26,931 bases of DNA from DASULK01 sp036381835. GTDB lineage: Bacteria; Actinomycetota; Actinomycetes; Mycobacteriales; Micromonosporaceae. The notes under the pieces were generated by a model. That model was not told the DNA's origin, made no database searches, and saw nothing but the letters and a program-made list of their open reading frames with translations. Numbering within the stretch: position 1 is the first letter of the stretch; every line of letters begins with the position of its first letter. Position numbers and translations under genes: made by a program. Where the stretch lies: contig DASVCA010000044.1 in the NCBI GenBank assembly GCA_036381835.1, forward strand, positions 1 to 26,931, in the 5' to 3' direction. Of this stretch, positions 1 through 7,888 are shown piece by piece.

Positions 1-20
1 CGACCGTTGTCGGAATCGCT

Positions 21-46
21 CCCGGGCGACCATCCCGGGCGACCAT
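21..46. repeat. 13-bp perfect tandem duplication
   Basis: The 13-mer cccgggcgaccat occurs twice in direct succession (21-33 and 34-46). Thirteen is not a multiple of three, so a recent duplication here would shift any reading frame passing through it. It lies upstream of the first residues that look conserved in the following metallo-hydrolase, and is one reason for preferring the GTG at 91 as that gene's start. Confidence 0.9.
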
Positions 47-90
47 CGTCGTTCCAGCGGCTCTTGACCGCCGGTGCGCAGGATCGTCCC

Positions 91-1014
91 GTGAATCCGA
101 CGAACCGTTTCGACGCCCCGGTGCGCCTGATCGAGGTCGCCGAGGGCGTCTTCGCCTACGTGCAGCTCGACGGCGGATGGTGCCTCAGCAACGCCGGTGT
201 GGTCATCGACCGCGGCGAGGTGGCGCTCATCGACACGGCCGCGACGGAGCGGCGTGCCCGCTTGCTGCGGGCCGCGGTGACCGCGCTGGCCGGGCGGGGG
301 CCGCAGCTGCTGGTGAACACGCACTTCCACGGCGATCACACCTTCGGCAACGTGGTCTTCGTACCCGAGGCGGTGGTGGTAGCGCACGAGGCGGCGCGAG
401 AGGAGATGGTCGCCGCCGGCCTCGGACTGCAGAAGCTCTGGCCGGACGTGCGGTGGGGGAACGTGTCGGTGTGCCCGCCGGCGGTCACCTATCGCGACCG
501 GATGACGCTGCACGTCGGCGACCTGCGGCTGGAGCTGCTTCATCCGGGTCCGGCGCACACGGTCACGGACACCGTCGTCTGGATTCCGCAGCGGTCGGTG
601 CTCTTCACCGGGGACATCGTGATGAGCGGCGTGACGCCGTTCTGTCTGATGGGGTCGATCGAGGGGTCGCTGCGCACCATCGACCGGCTGCGGCGGCTGC
701 GACCGGAGACGGTGGTCACCGGACATGGGCCGGTCGGTGGACCCGAGGTCTTCGACGTCGCGGAGGAGTACCTCCGCTGGGTGCAACGGCTGGCCCGCAA
801 GGGCTTGTCCGCCGGGCTCACCCCCTTGGAGACCGCTCGGCAGGCCGACCTGGGGCAGTTCACCAGGCTCATCGACGCCGAGCGGCTGCTGCCGAATCTG
901 CACCGCGCCTACGCCGAACTGCAGGGCGCGTCCCCGGGGGCCGAACTCGACGTGCTCGCCTCGTTCAACGAGATGGTCGAGTTCCTGGGCCGGCTGCCCT
1001 CGTGTCACGCGTGA
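91..1014 (+). CDS. MBL-fold metallo-hydrolase, polyketide-tailoring type
   Basis: This is a metallo-beta-lactamase-fold hydrolase of about 307 residues. Numbered from the GTG at 91, the metal-binding HxHxDH motif is H78-x-H80-x-D82-H83, followed by H156 in GPAHT, D175 in FTGD and H212 in TGHGP, so a dinuclear zinc site looks intact. Proteins of this fold occur in aromatic polyketide clusters as cyclases or thioesterase-like enzymes, and the SnoaL-like gene next door fits that setting, but the substrate is unknown. The frame is open to the window edge and a TTG at 7 would add 28 residues. I prefer GTG 91 because AGGA lies about 7 nt upstream, similarity appears to begin just after it (NRFDAPV), and a 13-bp duplication disturbs the extension. 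A general glyoxalase-II-like hydrolase is the alternative. Confidence 0.8.
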   Translation: MNPTNRFDAPVRLIEVAEGVFAYVQLDGGWCLSNAGVVIDRGEVALIDTAATERRARLLRAAVTALAGRGPQLLVNTHFHGDHTFGNVVFVPEAVVVAHEAAREEMVAAGLGLQKLWPDVRWGNVSVCPPAVTYRDRMTLHVGDLRLELLHPGPAHTVTDTVVWIPQRSVLFTGDIVMSGVTPFCLMGSIEGSLRTIDRLRRLRPETVVTGHGPVGGPEVFDVAEEYLRWVQRLARKGLSAGLTPLETARQADLGQFTRLIDAERLLPNLHRAYAELQGASPGAELDVLASFNEMVEFLGRLPSCHA

Positions 1015-1151
1015 CCTTGCGATGGTCGAGCGTTGTTCGAGTCTGCCACCGGGTGTGGTTCGAGTCCGCTGTGAGGCCGGCGGAAAAGGGTGGATACGGC
1101 GTCCCGGCAGTTGCCGGGCGGGATCACCGAGCTGGTCGAAAGGTGGACGAG

Positions 1152-1598
1152 ATGGCCCTTCAACAGGTTGAGGTATCCGGTCGTTCCGTCACCGCGGATG
1201 AGTACGTCGAGGTCCAACAGTTCTACGCCCGGCACATGGCGCTGCTGGACGACGGCGCCGCCGAGCGGTGGGCGGAGACCTTCACCGAGGACGGGGTGTT
1301 CGAGGAACCGGCGCGGATGGCGCCGTTGCATGGGCGGGCGGCCATTCGGAAGTCGGCACGGGCTCGCGCCGACCGGGTCGCCGCCGAGCAGGTGCAGTAT
1401 CGGCACTGGATCGGCATGCTCGACGTGACCGTCGGACCGGACGATGCCCTGCATACCCGGTACTACGCGCTGGTGCTCGCTACTCCGCGGGGTGGCGAGC
1501 TTCGCGTGGTGAGCAGCGTGGACTGTCGAGACGTCCTGGTCCGGGTCGGCGGGCGACTCCTCGTCCGGCACCGACTGCTGCAGGTCGACGGCGGTTGA
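1152..1598 (+). CDS. SnoaL-like / NTF2-fold protein
   Basis: This small protein of 148 residues has the pattern of the NTF2-like superfamily (SnoaL-like). The N-terminal helix reads EYVEVQQFYARHMALLDDG, followed by WAETFTEDGVFEE and then GRAAIRKSARARADR, and the C-terminal half is beta-rich and ends in the usual RHRLLQVDGG-type strand. Family members include SnoaL-type polyketide cyclases, small hydroxylases and ring-hydroxylating dioxygenase beta subunits, so only the fold is certain. The start is ATG 1152, preceded by GAAAGGTGG about 6 nt upstream. It follows the metallo-hydrolase by 137 bp and precedes rmlA by 62 bp on the same strand, which suggests a tailoring or cyclising role in a polyketide pathway whose synthase is outside the window. 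Confidence 0.75.
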   Translation: MALQQVEVSGRSVTADEYVEVQQFYARHMALLDDGAAERWAETFTEDGVFEEPARMAPLHGRAAIRKSARARADRVAAEQVQYRHWIGMLDVTVGPDDALHTRYYALVLATPRGGELRVVSSVDCRDVLVRVGGRLLVRHRLLQVDGG

Positions 1599-1660
1599 TC
1601 GGATCGAGGCCGCCACTCGTATTTGACCCAGGCTCTACTGTCGCGGACCACGATACGAGC

Positions 1661-2725
1661 ATGAAAGCCCTGGTTCTTTCCGGCGGCGCCGGGACGCGGC
1701 TGCGGCCCCTGACCTATTCGACAGCCAAGCAACTGGTGCCCGTCGCCAACAAGCCCGTCCTGGTCCACGTCCTGGAGAACATCCGCGACATCGGCGTCCG
1801 CGAGGTCGGTGTGATCGTCGGCGACCGCGCCGAGCAGATCAAGCAGGCCATCGGCACCGGCGATAGGCTGGGGTTGCGGGTCACCTACCTTTCGCAGGAC
1901 GCTCCCCTCGGTCTGGCCCACTGCGTCATGATCGCCGAGGATTTTCTGGGTGACGAGGATTTCGTCATGTATCTGGGCGACAACATCTTCGCCGACGGCA
2001 TCCGTCCGGCCGCCGCCACGTTCCGCAGGCGGCGGCCGGACGCGCACCTGGTCGTGGCCAAGGTCGAGGACCCGACCCAGTACGGGGTAGCCGAGCTGGA
2101 GCCCGACGGATCGGTGCGGGCACTGGTCGAGAAGCCCACCAAGCCCCGTAGCGATCTGGCCGTGACCGGCGCGTACTTCTTCACCTCGGCGATCCACCAG
2201 GCGGTCCGGGCGATCCGGCCGAGCCGGCGCGGCGAACTGGAGATCACCGACGCCGTCGCGCAGCTCATCGCCGTCGGGCGTACCGTCACCGCGGAGCGGT
2301 ACGAGGGTTACTGGAAGGACACTGGCAAGGTGGATGACCTGCTGGAATGCAATCGCGTGCTGCTCGAGCGGGTATCGGCGCGCATCGCGGGCGAGGTGGA
2401 CGCCGCGACCCGGTTGCATGGCAACGTGGTGGTGGAGGCCGGTGCCCGGATCACCAACTCCCACCTCATCGGCCCGTTGATCATCGGAGCCGGAACAACA
2501 GTGCATAACAGTCGAATAGGGCCATATGCTGCTATCGGGAAGAATTGTGTTATCAGCGACAGCACCCTACAGGACTCGATCACCCTCGACGGGGTCACCA
2601 TCCGCGGCGTGCAGCGGTTGCAGCATTCGTTGATCGGTCACCGATCCGATGTCCGAGCGGCGCGCGGCACCGCGCACCGCCGCCTCATCATCGGCGACCA
2701 CACCAGGGCGGAGATTCCCGCATGA
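1661..2725 (+). CDS. rmlA: glucose-1-phosphate thymidylyltransferase, long (StrD) form
   Basis: This enzyme joins glucose 1-phosphate and dTTP to make dTDP-glucose, the first step of dTDP-deoxysugar synthesis in the cytoplasm. The nucleotide-binding signature SGGAGTRLRPLT lies at residues 7-18, followed by AKQLVPVANKPV, the sugar-nucleotide site YLGDN and EKPTKP. At 354 residues it is the long form, with a C-terminal left-handed beta-helix of hexapeptide character (ARITNSHLIGPLIIG), as in StrD-type proteins of antibiotic clusters rather than the roughly 290-residue housekeeping RmlA. I see no clear Shine-Dalgarno before ATG 1661; a TTGACC at 1623-1628 could belong to a promoter. The stop overlaps the rmlB start (ATGA, 2722-2725). 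A stretch of the beta-helix coding region (about 2490-2565) is unusually AT-rich. Confidence 0.93.
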   Translation: MKALVLSGGAGTRLRPLTYSTAKQLVPVANKPVLVHVLENIRDIGVREVGVIVGDRAEQIKQAIGTGDRLGLRVTYLSQDAPLGLAHCVMIAEDFLGDEDFVMYLGDNIFADGIRPAAATFRRRRPDAHLVVAKVEDPTQYGVAELEPDGSVRALVEKPTKPRSDLAVTGAYFFTSAIHQAVRAIRPSRRGELEITDAVAQLIAVGRTVTAERYEGYWKDTGKVDDLLECNRVLLERVSARIAGEVDAATRLHGNVVVEAGARITNSHLIGPLIIGAGTTVHNSRIGPYAAIGKNCVISDSTLQDSITLDGVTIRGVQRLQHSLIGHRSDVRAARGTAHRRLIIGDHTRAEIPA

Positions 2726-3690
2726 AGATCTTCGTCACCGGCGGCGCCGGATTCATCGGCTCTCACTACGTGCGCACCATGCTGGCCGGCGGCTATCCCG
2801 GCTACGAGACCGCCCAGGTCACCGTGCTCGACAAGCTGACCTACGCCGGCAACCTGCGCAACCTGCCGGCGGCCCACCCCCGACTCACCTTCGTGCACGG
2901 AGACATCGCCGACGCAAAACTGCTGTCGCGGGTGTTGCCCGGGCACGACGCGGTGGTGCACTTCGCCGCGGAGACCCACGTCGACCGGTCGCTGACCGGA
3001 CCGGCCGAGTTCGTCCGTACGAACGTTCTCGGCACCCAGGTGCTGCTCGACGCCTGTCTGCGCCTCGGGGTGGGCACCTTCGTGCACGTCTCCACCGACG
3101 AGGTGTACGGATCCATCGAAGAAGGCTCGTGGACCGAGCAGGAACCGCTGCTGCCCAACTCCCCGTACGCCGCGACCAAAGCGGCCAGCGACCTCATGGC
3201 CCGCGCCTACTGGCGCAGCCACGGCCTCGACGTCCGGATCACCCGGTGCAGCAACAACTACGGGCCCCACCAGCACGTGGAGAAGCTGATCCCCCGGTTC
3301 GTCACCAACCTGCTCAGCGGGCAGCAGGTGCCGCTCTACGGCGACGGATCGAACGTGCGGGAGTGGCTGCACGTGGACGACCACTGCGCAGCCATCCAGC
3401 TGGTGTTGGAGCGGGGCCGGGCCGGGGAGATCTACAACATCGGTTCCGGGGAGTCGATGACCAACCGGGAGATGACCGCACGGCTGCTGGAACTGCTCGA
3501 CGCGGACTGGAGCATGGTGCGCATGGTCGAGGACCGAAAGGGGCACGACTACCGCTACTCGGTCGACGACCGCAAGATCCGTCGGCAACTGGGCTGGCGC
3601 CCGCGGTGGCGGCTTCGCGAGGGGCTGGCGGCCACGGTCGCCTGGTATCGGGACAACCCCGACTACTGGAAGCCGCTGCGGGAATTCTGA
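2722..3690 (+). CDS. rmlB: dTDP-glucose 4,6-dehydratase
   Basis: This short-chain dehydrogenase-type enzyme uses NAD+ to convert dTDP-glucose to dTDP-4-keto-6-deoxyglucose, the branch point to all dTDP-6-deoxysugars. The Rossmann motif TGGAGFIGS is at residues 6-14. The catalytic TDE triplet is at 125-127 in STDEVYGS, and the YxxxK pair is Y149 and K153 in YAATKAAS. RCSNNYGPHQ and EKLIPRF are further family hallmarks. The length of 322 residues is normal. The ATG overlaps the stop of rmlA by 4 bp, and GGCGGAG lies 9 nt upstream, so the two genes are translationally coupled. Its product is the natural substrate for the convergent block (epimerase, 3-ketoreductase, 3-dehydratase, aminotransferase) at 3753-8461. 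Confidence 0.95.
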   Translation: MKIFVTGGAGFIGSHYVRTMLAGGYPGYETAQVTVLDKLTYAGNLRNLPAAHPRLTFVHGDIADAKLLSRVLPGHDAVVHFAAETHVDRSLTGPAEFVRTNVLGTQVLLDACLRLGVGTFVHVSTDEVYGSIEEGSWTEQEPLLPNSPYAATKAASDLMARAYWRSHGLDVRITRCSNNYGPHQHVEKLIPRFVTNLLSGQQVPLYGDGSNVREWLHVDDHCAAIQLVLERGRAGEIYNIGSGESMTNREMTARLLELLDADWSMVRMVEDRKGHDYRYSVDDRKIRRQLGWRPRWRLREGLAATVAWYRDNPDYWKPLREF

Positions 3691-3702
3691 CGCGGATCGA
3701 CA

Positions 3703-3743
3703 GCGGTGTGGGCCGCGGCGATCCTCGCCGCGGCCCACACCGC
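3703..3743. terminator. bidirectional hairpin terminator between convergent operons
   Basis: A perfect 18-bp inverted repeat (arms 3703-3720 and 3726-3743) encloses the 5-nt loop atcct. It sits 12 bp after the rmlB stop and 9 bp after the stop of the convergent 3-dehydratase gene, so it can serve both transcripts. There is no strong T-run, which is usual for actinomycete terminators. Confidence 0.85.
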
Positions 3744-3752
3744 GATCTCCGG

Positions 3753-5072
3753 TCAGGCCAGCTTCAGGACGTACTCGCGAATCGAATCGGCGATGTAGTC
3801 GATCATCTCGTCGGTAAGGCCCGGATAGACACCCACCCAGAACGTGTGCTCGGTGATGATGTCGCTGTTCGTGAGCGAGCCGGCGATTCGGTAGGGACGG
3901 TCGAGGTACGCCGGGTGGCGGACCAGATTGCCGCCGAACAGCCGCCGTGTGGAAATCCGCCGACTCTCCAAGAAGTCCACCAGACCACGACGGGTGAAGG
4001 GCGCGTCGGGCAGGACGGTGATGACGAAACCGAACCAGCTCGGATCGCTGTCCGGGGTGGCTTCCGGCAGCAGCAGCCCGGGCACCCCGTCCAGCGCCTC
4101 GCGCAGCCGCTGCCAGTTGCGTCGCCGGGCCGCGCCGAAGTCCGCCAGCCGGCGCAGCTGGCTGATACCCAGCGCGGCCTGCAGATCCGTCGCCTTCAGG
4201 TTGTAGCCGACATGCGAGAAGACGTACTTGTGGTCGTAGCCGTGCGGCAGGTCGCCGAGCTGCTGGTCGAAACGCTTGAAGCAGCGATTGTCCTCACCCG
4301 GTTCGCACCAGCAGTCCCGGCCCCAGTCGCGCAACGACTCCACGATCCGGGCGAGGGCGAGGTTGTCGGTGACCACGCAGCCGCCCTCGCCCATGGTGAT
4401 GTGGTGTGCCGGGTAGAAGCTCACCGTGGCGAAATCACCGAAGGATCCGGTCAGGCGCCCCCGGTACGTGGACCCGAGCGCGTCGCAGTTGTCCTCGATC
4501 AGGAACAGGTCGTGCTCTTCGGCGATGGCCGCCACGTCCGCCACCGGGAACGGGTTTCCCAGCGTGTGCGCCATGATGATCGCCCGGGTCCGCGGACCGA
4601 CGGCGGCTTCGATGCGCTCCGGCGTGGTGTTGTACGTGCCCAGTTCCACATCGACGAACACCGGCACGAGCCCGTTGTGCAGGATCGGGTTCACCGTGGT
4701 GGGGAAACCGGCGGCGACCGTGATCACCTCGTCGCCGGGGCGTAGTCGGAGATCCTCCAACTGGGGTGAGGTGAGCGCGCTCACCGCCAGCAGATTCGCC
4801 GACGATCCCGAGTTCGTCAGGTGCGCCTTGCGCACCCCGAACAGCCTGGCGAACTCACGCTCGAACGTGCGGGAGCTGACTCCCGCCGCGATCCGCATCT
4901 CCAGCGCCGCCTCGACCAGCGCCACCCGGTCGTCCTCGTTCAGCACCGCGCCGGAGACCAGCACGGGCGTGGCACCCGGCACGAACGGCGGGCCGCCGGC
5001 CCGCTCGTGGTACGCCCGAACCAGGTTGAGAATCTGCCGTTTGATGTCTGTCAGTGCGGTGTCGGTGTTCAT
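3753..5072 (-). CDS. NDP-4-keto-6-deoxyhexose 3-dehydratase (E1/SpnQ/UrdQ type)
   Basis: This is a PMP-dependent, iron-sulfur 3-dehydratase of 439 residues that removes the C-3 hydroxyl of an NDP-4-keto-6-deoxyhexose. It belongs to the aspartate aminotransferase fold, but the usual PLP lysine is replaced by histidine (H223 in SFYPAHHITMGEGG), the hallmark of E1, SpnQ and UrdQ. The [2Fe-2S] ligands follow the E1 spacing exactly: C196-x57-C254-x-C256-x7-C264. The start MNTDTALTDI is preceded by GAGGGAGG at good distance; an upstream TTG at 5126 in frame lacks this. Enzymes of this type need an electron donor, and none of the classic ferredoxin-type E3 kind is present, although a flavin reductase lies two genes upstream. 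It is the last gene of the minus-strand sugar operon. Confidence 0.93.
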   Translation of the reverse strand: MNTDTALTDIKRQILNLVRAYHERAGGPPFVPGATPVLVSGAVLNEDDRVALVEAALEMRIAAGVSSRTFEREFARLFGVRKAHLTNSGSSANLLAVSALTSPQLEDLRLRPGDEVITVAAGFPTTVNPILHNGLVPVFVDVELGTYNTTPERIEAAVGPRTRAIIMAHTLGNPFPVADVAAIAEEHDLFLIEDNCDALGSTYRGRLTGSFGDFATVSFYPAHHITMGEGGCVVTDNLALARIVESLRDWGRDCWCEPGEDNRCFKRFDQQLGDLPHGYDHKYVFSHVGYNLKATDLQAALGISQLRRLADFGAARRRNWQRLREALDGVPGLLLPEATPDSDPSWFGFVITVLPDAPFTRRGLVDFLESRRISTRRLFGGNLVRHPAYLDRPYRIAGSLTNSDIITEHTFWVGVYPGLTDEMIDYIADSIREYVLKLA

Positions 5073-5129
5073 GGTGTCGCCTCCCTCGACGGTGCCGGCC
5101 CCGCTGGAGCCGCAACCGTCGGCCAACCG

Positions 5130-6128
5130 TTACTGATGTCCGGCGGCACGCCGGATCGCGTCGATCAGGGCCGCCTGGTTCGTGGTCGCCGAGTCGGTTT
5201 CGGTGGTGCCCGCGGTTACCGCCGTCACGAACGCCGCGACGGCCGCCAGGTACTGGTCGTCGCCGGGCAGAACGAACTGCTCGACATGGTCCTGGCGATC
5301 GATGCGCACGACCGGTCGATGGGCGGCCGGCGGGGTGAACGCGTGCTCGACCAGGATCCGGCCGGCGCTGCCGTGCAGCTGGTACGAAGAGGTGTACATG
5401 TGCTCCATGCCGAATGCGACCTGGGCGGTCACACCATCGGACGTGGCGAGCAGAGCCGCCCCGCCGACGTTGACGCCCACGTCGGGGTCGTGACGCAGGT
5501 ACGCGCCGACGACGACGAGGTCGCCGCCGAGAAAGAGCTGCGCGGCGCGGACCGGGTAACCGCCCACGTCCAGTAGCGCCCCGCCGCCGAGCTCAGCCGC
5601 GTACCGGATGTCGGTGGGCGGTCGGGGCGGGATGGTGAAGGTCGCCGAGAACGCCCGCAACTCGCCGATGACGCCCTCCTCCAGCATCCGGCGTACCGTG
5701 GCGTGCTGGCTGTGATGGACGAACATGTAGTTCTCCATCAGCACCAGTCCCCGGTCGCGGGCGATGGCCACGAGTTCGGCGGTCTCCCGGGCGGAGGTGG
5801 TCAGCGGCTTCTCCGCCAGAACGTGCTTGCCGGCGGCCAGGGCACGCCGGATCCACTCGGCATGCAGGCCGGTGGGCAGTGGAAGATAGACGGCGTCCAC
5901 ATCGGGCCGGCGGAGCAGCTTTGCGTAGCCGACCACCGGTTCGCCGCCGAACCGCTGGGCGACGGCGGCCGCGCGAGCGGCCTCGCGGCTGGCCACCGCG
6001 GTCAGCTCGACGCCCGGCAGGCGTGCGACCGCGGGCAGGACCCGCCGGAGGGCGATGTCCGCGCAACCGATGAGCCCCAGCCGTACCGGCGGGTGACCGG
6101 TGGCCGAGGTGGAGGACGCGCCGGTCAT
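5130..6128 (-). CDS. NDP-hexose 3-ketoreductase (Gfo/Idh/MocA family)
   Basis: This is an NAD(P)H-dependent reductase of 332 residues. In deoxysugar pathways such enzymes reduce the unstable 3-keto intermediate left by 2,3-dehydratase, completing C-2 deoxygenation. The N-terminal Rossmann motif GLIGCADIALRR is at about residues 18-29, the family lysine is K107 in EKPLTTS, and the catalytic-type tyrosine is Y191 in LLDVGGYPVRAAQ. NYMFVHHSQHATVRRM and GELRAFSATF resemble the KijD10/SpnN group. The ATG at 6128 overlaps the stop of the flavin reductase gene (ATGA), and a 57-bp gap separates it from the 3-dehydratase. Its presence implies a 2,3-dehydratase elsewhere in the cluster, since none is visible here. 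A 4-ketoreductase role is less likely because those are SDR enzymes. Confidence 0.87.
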   Translation of the reverse strand: MTGASSTSATGHPPVRLGLIGCADIALRRVLPAVARLPGVELTAVASREAARAAAVAQRFGGEPVVGYAKLLRRPDVDAVYLPLPTGLHAEWIRRALAAGKHVLAEKPLTTSARETAELVAIARDRGLVLMENYMFVHHSQHATVRRMLEEGVIGELRAFSATFTIPPRPPTDIRYAAELGGGALLDVGGYPVRAAQLFLGGDLVVVGAYLRHDPDVGVNVGGAALLATSDGVTAQVAFGMEHMYTSSYQLHGSAGRILVEHAFTPPAAHRPVVRIDRQDHVEQFVLPGDDQYLAAVAAFVTAVTAGTTETDSATTNQAALIDAIRRAAGHQ

Positions 6129-6652
6129 CGGATCGACACCTGGGTGAACGTGCGGCCGACGAAGACCAGCGGGGTACCCCGGTCGGTGTGCGCTCGGAAC
6201 ACCTCGCCGAGGACGATCAGGTGGTCGCCGCCGGGATACCGGTCGTAGACCCGGCACTCGACAACGGCGAGTGCGCCGTCGGCCACCGGCAGGCCGGACG
6301 GGGTGCGGCCGAACCCGCCATCGGCGAACTTATCGCGTCGTTTGCTGGCGAACCGGCGGGCCAGCGCCGCGTGGTGCGGACGGAGGACGCTGACCGCGAA
6401 CCGGTCGCATTCGGCGAACGCCGGGAAGCAGTTCGCGGTCTCCGACACGCAGAACGACACCAGCGGCGGCCGCAGCGACACCGAGCAGAACGAGCTGACG
6501 GTCAGGCCGTGCGCCTGACCGTAGGCGTCCACCGTGGTGACGATCGTCACTCCGGTCGGGAAACACGCCATCGCGTCCCGGAACGCGGTGGGGTCCACCG
6601 GTGTCGCGACATGCCGGCCCTCCTTCGCCACCTCGGTCGTCTGCTCGGCCAC
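6125..6652 (-). CDS. flavin reductase (DIM6/NTAB-type)
   Basis: This is a short-chain flavin reductase of 175 residues with the split-barrel FMN-binding fold. The opening is FRDAMACFPTGVTIVTT, followed by GLTVSSFCSVSLRPPLVSFCV, FAVSVL and GDHLIVLGEV, all standard positions for the family. It would supply reduced FMN or FAD to a two-component monooxygenase or other acceptor. The start is GTG 6652, with AAGGAG 6 nt before it; this GTG is 38 bp past the aminotransferase stop. It overlaps the 3-ketoreductase by 4 bp, so it is truly part of the sugar operon. No partner oxygenase is in the window. Possible roles are reducing an oxygenase encoded outside, serving a sugar N-oxygenase, or feeding electrons to the iron-sulfur 3-dehydratase; the last is only a hypothesis. 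Confidence 0.88.
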   Translation of the reverse strand: MAEQTTEVAKEGRHVATPVDPTAFRDAMACFPTGVTIVTTVDAYGQAHGLTVSSFCSVSLRPPLVSFCVSETANCFPAFAECDRFAVSVLRPHHAALARRFASKRRDKFADGGFGRTPSGLPVADGALAVVECRVYDRYPGGDHLIVLGEVFRAHTDRGTPLVFVGRTFTQVSIR

Positions 6653-6690
6653 CAGATGCTCCTTCCTCGTCGCGTATGGCGCTGACGGTC

Positions 6691-7827
6691 TCAGCGACCG
6701 CGCGACTCCACCGACTTCCGTAGCTCCGCGACCACGCGATGCAGGTCGACTTCGTCCAGGCTCTGATGCAGCGGAAGACACAGGGTCTCGTCCGCGGCGC
6801 GCTCGGCGAGCGGCAGGACCGCCCGGGATCGGTACGCCGGTACCTTGTGCAGCGGGGGATAGCGGAAGGTGGTGTAAACCCCGGCCCGGTAGAGGTCCGC
6901 TGCGACCTGGTCGCGGATCCCGGCGTCGAGCTGCACCCAGTAGAAGTAGTAGGACGATTCGTGTCCGGCAGGCAGTGGCGGCGGCAGCCGCAAGGCCGGA
7001 ATCTGCGCGAGTTCCCGGTCGTAGTACCGGGTGATCTCCCGACGACGGGCGACGAACTCGGGCAGCCGGCCCAGTTGCACCAGGCCGATCGCCGCGGTCA
7101 GGTCGTTGCCGATGATCCGCCGCCCGAACTCCCGGACGTCCAGCTCCCACCAGCGGGACGAAACCCGTGCGTTGGTGAATCCGCTGGCCTGCTCGAGGCC
7201 GTGGTAGGACATCCGCCGGGCCCGCCGGGCGAGTTCCGGATCCCGGATATACAGCATGCCGCCGTCGCCGGTCACCAGCACCTTCATGGCGTCGAAGCTC
7301 CATATCCCCACGTCGCCGAAGGTGCCGCAGGCGCGGCCGTCGGCGCGGGAGGCGACCGCACACGCCGCGTCCTCGACCAGTGCGATGCCCCGCTCCCGGC
7401 AGTACGCGGCGATCCGTGCGATGTCACCCGGGTAGCCGCCGTAGTGCAGTACGACCACGGCCCGTGTGCGCGGGGTGACGGCGGCGACGACGTGCTCGAG
7501 GTCCGGGTTGAGGCGATACGGGTCGACGTCGCAGAAGACCGGCTCGGCACCCCGTTCGGCGATCGCGTTGGCGGCCGCCACGAAGCTGATCGAGGGGAGT
7601 ACCACCTGGTCGCCGGGGCCGACGCCCAGCAGCTCCATGGCCAGGAACAGGCCCGCGGTGCAGGAGTTGATGAAGATCGTCCGGTCCGGTTCGACGCCCA
7701 GGTGTCCGGCGAACGCCTCCTCGAACCGGCGAGCCCGCGATCCGTGGCCGAGCCAGCCGCTTGCGAAGACGTCGGCCACCGCGGCGAGCTCCGCTTCGCC
7801 GAGCGATGGCTGGAACACATTGATCAT
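6691..7827 (-). CDS. SpnR-like dTDP-4-keto-sugar 4-aminotransferase (DegT/DnrJ/EryC1)
   Basis: This PLP-dependent sugar aminotransferase has 378 residues. The Schiff-base lysine is K182 in SFDAMKVLVTGDGGML, and EDAACAVAS supplies the aspartate that pairs with the pyridine nitrogen. SFDAMK followed by TGDGGM, and the later RWWELDV and IGNDLTAA, are features I associate with SpnR, which makes 4-amino-2,3,4,6-tetradeoxyglucose for forosamine. The adjacent E1-type 3-dehydratase supports a 4-amino-2,3,4,6-tetradeoxyhexose product. Two in-frame ATGs lie at 7833 and 7827; AGGAGG abuts the first but is 6 nt from the second, so I choose 7827. It lies 61 bp downstream of the epimerase gene. Transamination at C-3 is less likely because C-3 would be deoxygenated. 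Confidence 0.88.
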   Translation of the reverse strand: MINVFQPSLGEAELAAVADVFASGWLGHGSRARRFEEAFAGHLGVEPDRTIFINSCTAGLFLAMELLGVGPGDQVVLPSISFVAAANAIAERGAEPVFCDVDPYRLNPDLEHVVAAVTPRTRAVVVLHYGGYPGDIARIAAYCRERGIALVEDAACAVASRADGRACGTFGDVGIWSFDAMKVLVTGDGGMLYIRDPELARRARRMSYHGLEQASGFTNARVSSRWWELDVREFGRRIIGNDLTAAIGLVQLGRLPEFVARRREITRYYDRELAQIPALRLPPPLPAGHESSYYFYWVQLDAGIRDQVAADLYRAGVYTTFRYPPLHKVPAYRSRAVLPLAERAADETLCLPLHQSLDEVDLHRVVAELRKSVESRGR

Positions 7828-7888
7828 GTTCATCCTCCTGGGGGACTCGTCGCCTGCCGCCCGGGGATCCGACCCGGTTGTGTTCCGG

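Noticed and set aside
1035..1075. tRNA T-arm-like sequence ggttcgagtcc, with a second ttcgagtc copy nearby
   Set aside because: The flanking bases pair only weakly and no acceptor, D or anticodon arm can be formed around it, so it is not a tRNA gene; a remnant cannot be shown.
1623..1660. Full promoter for rmlA from TTGACC
   Set aside because: No -10 hexamer lies at 16-18 bp from it, so only the -35-like box is noted in the gene entry.
2649..4745. 698-codon open frame on the plus strand across rmlB and into the convergent gene
   Set aside because: It is an alternate frame of high-GC genes: arginine/alanine/proline-rich, without domain motifs, and it crosses the terminator and an antisense gene.
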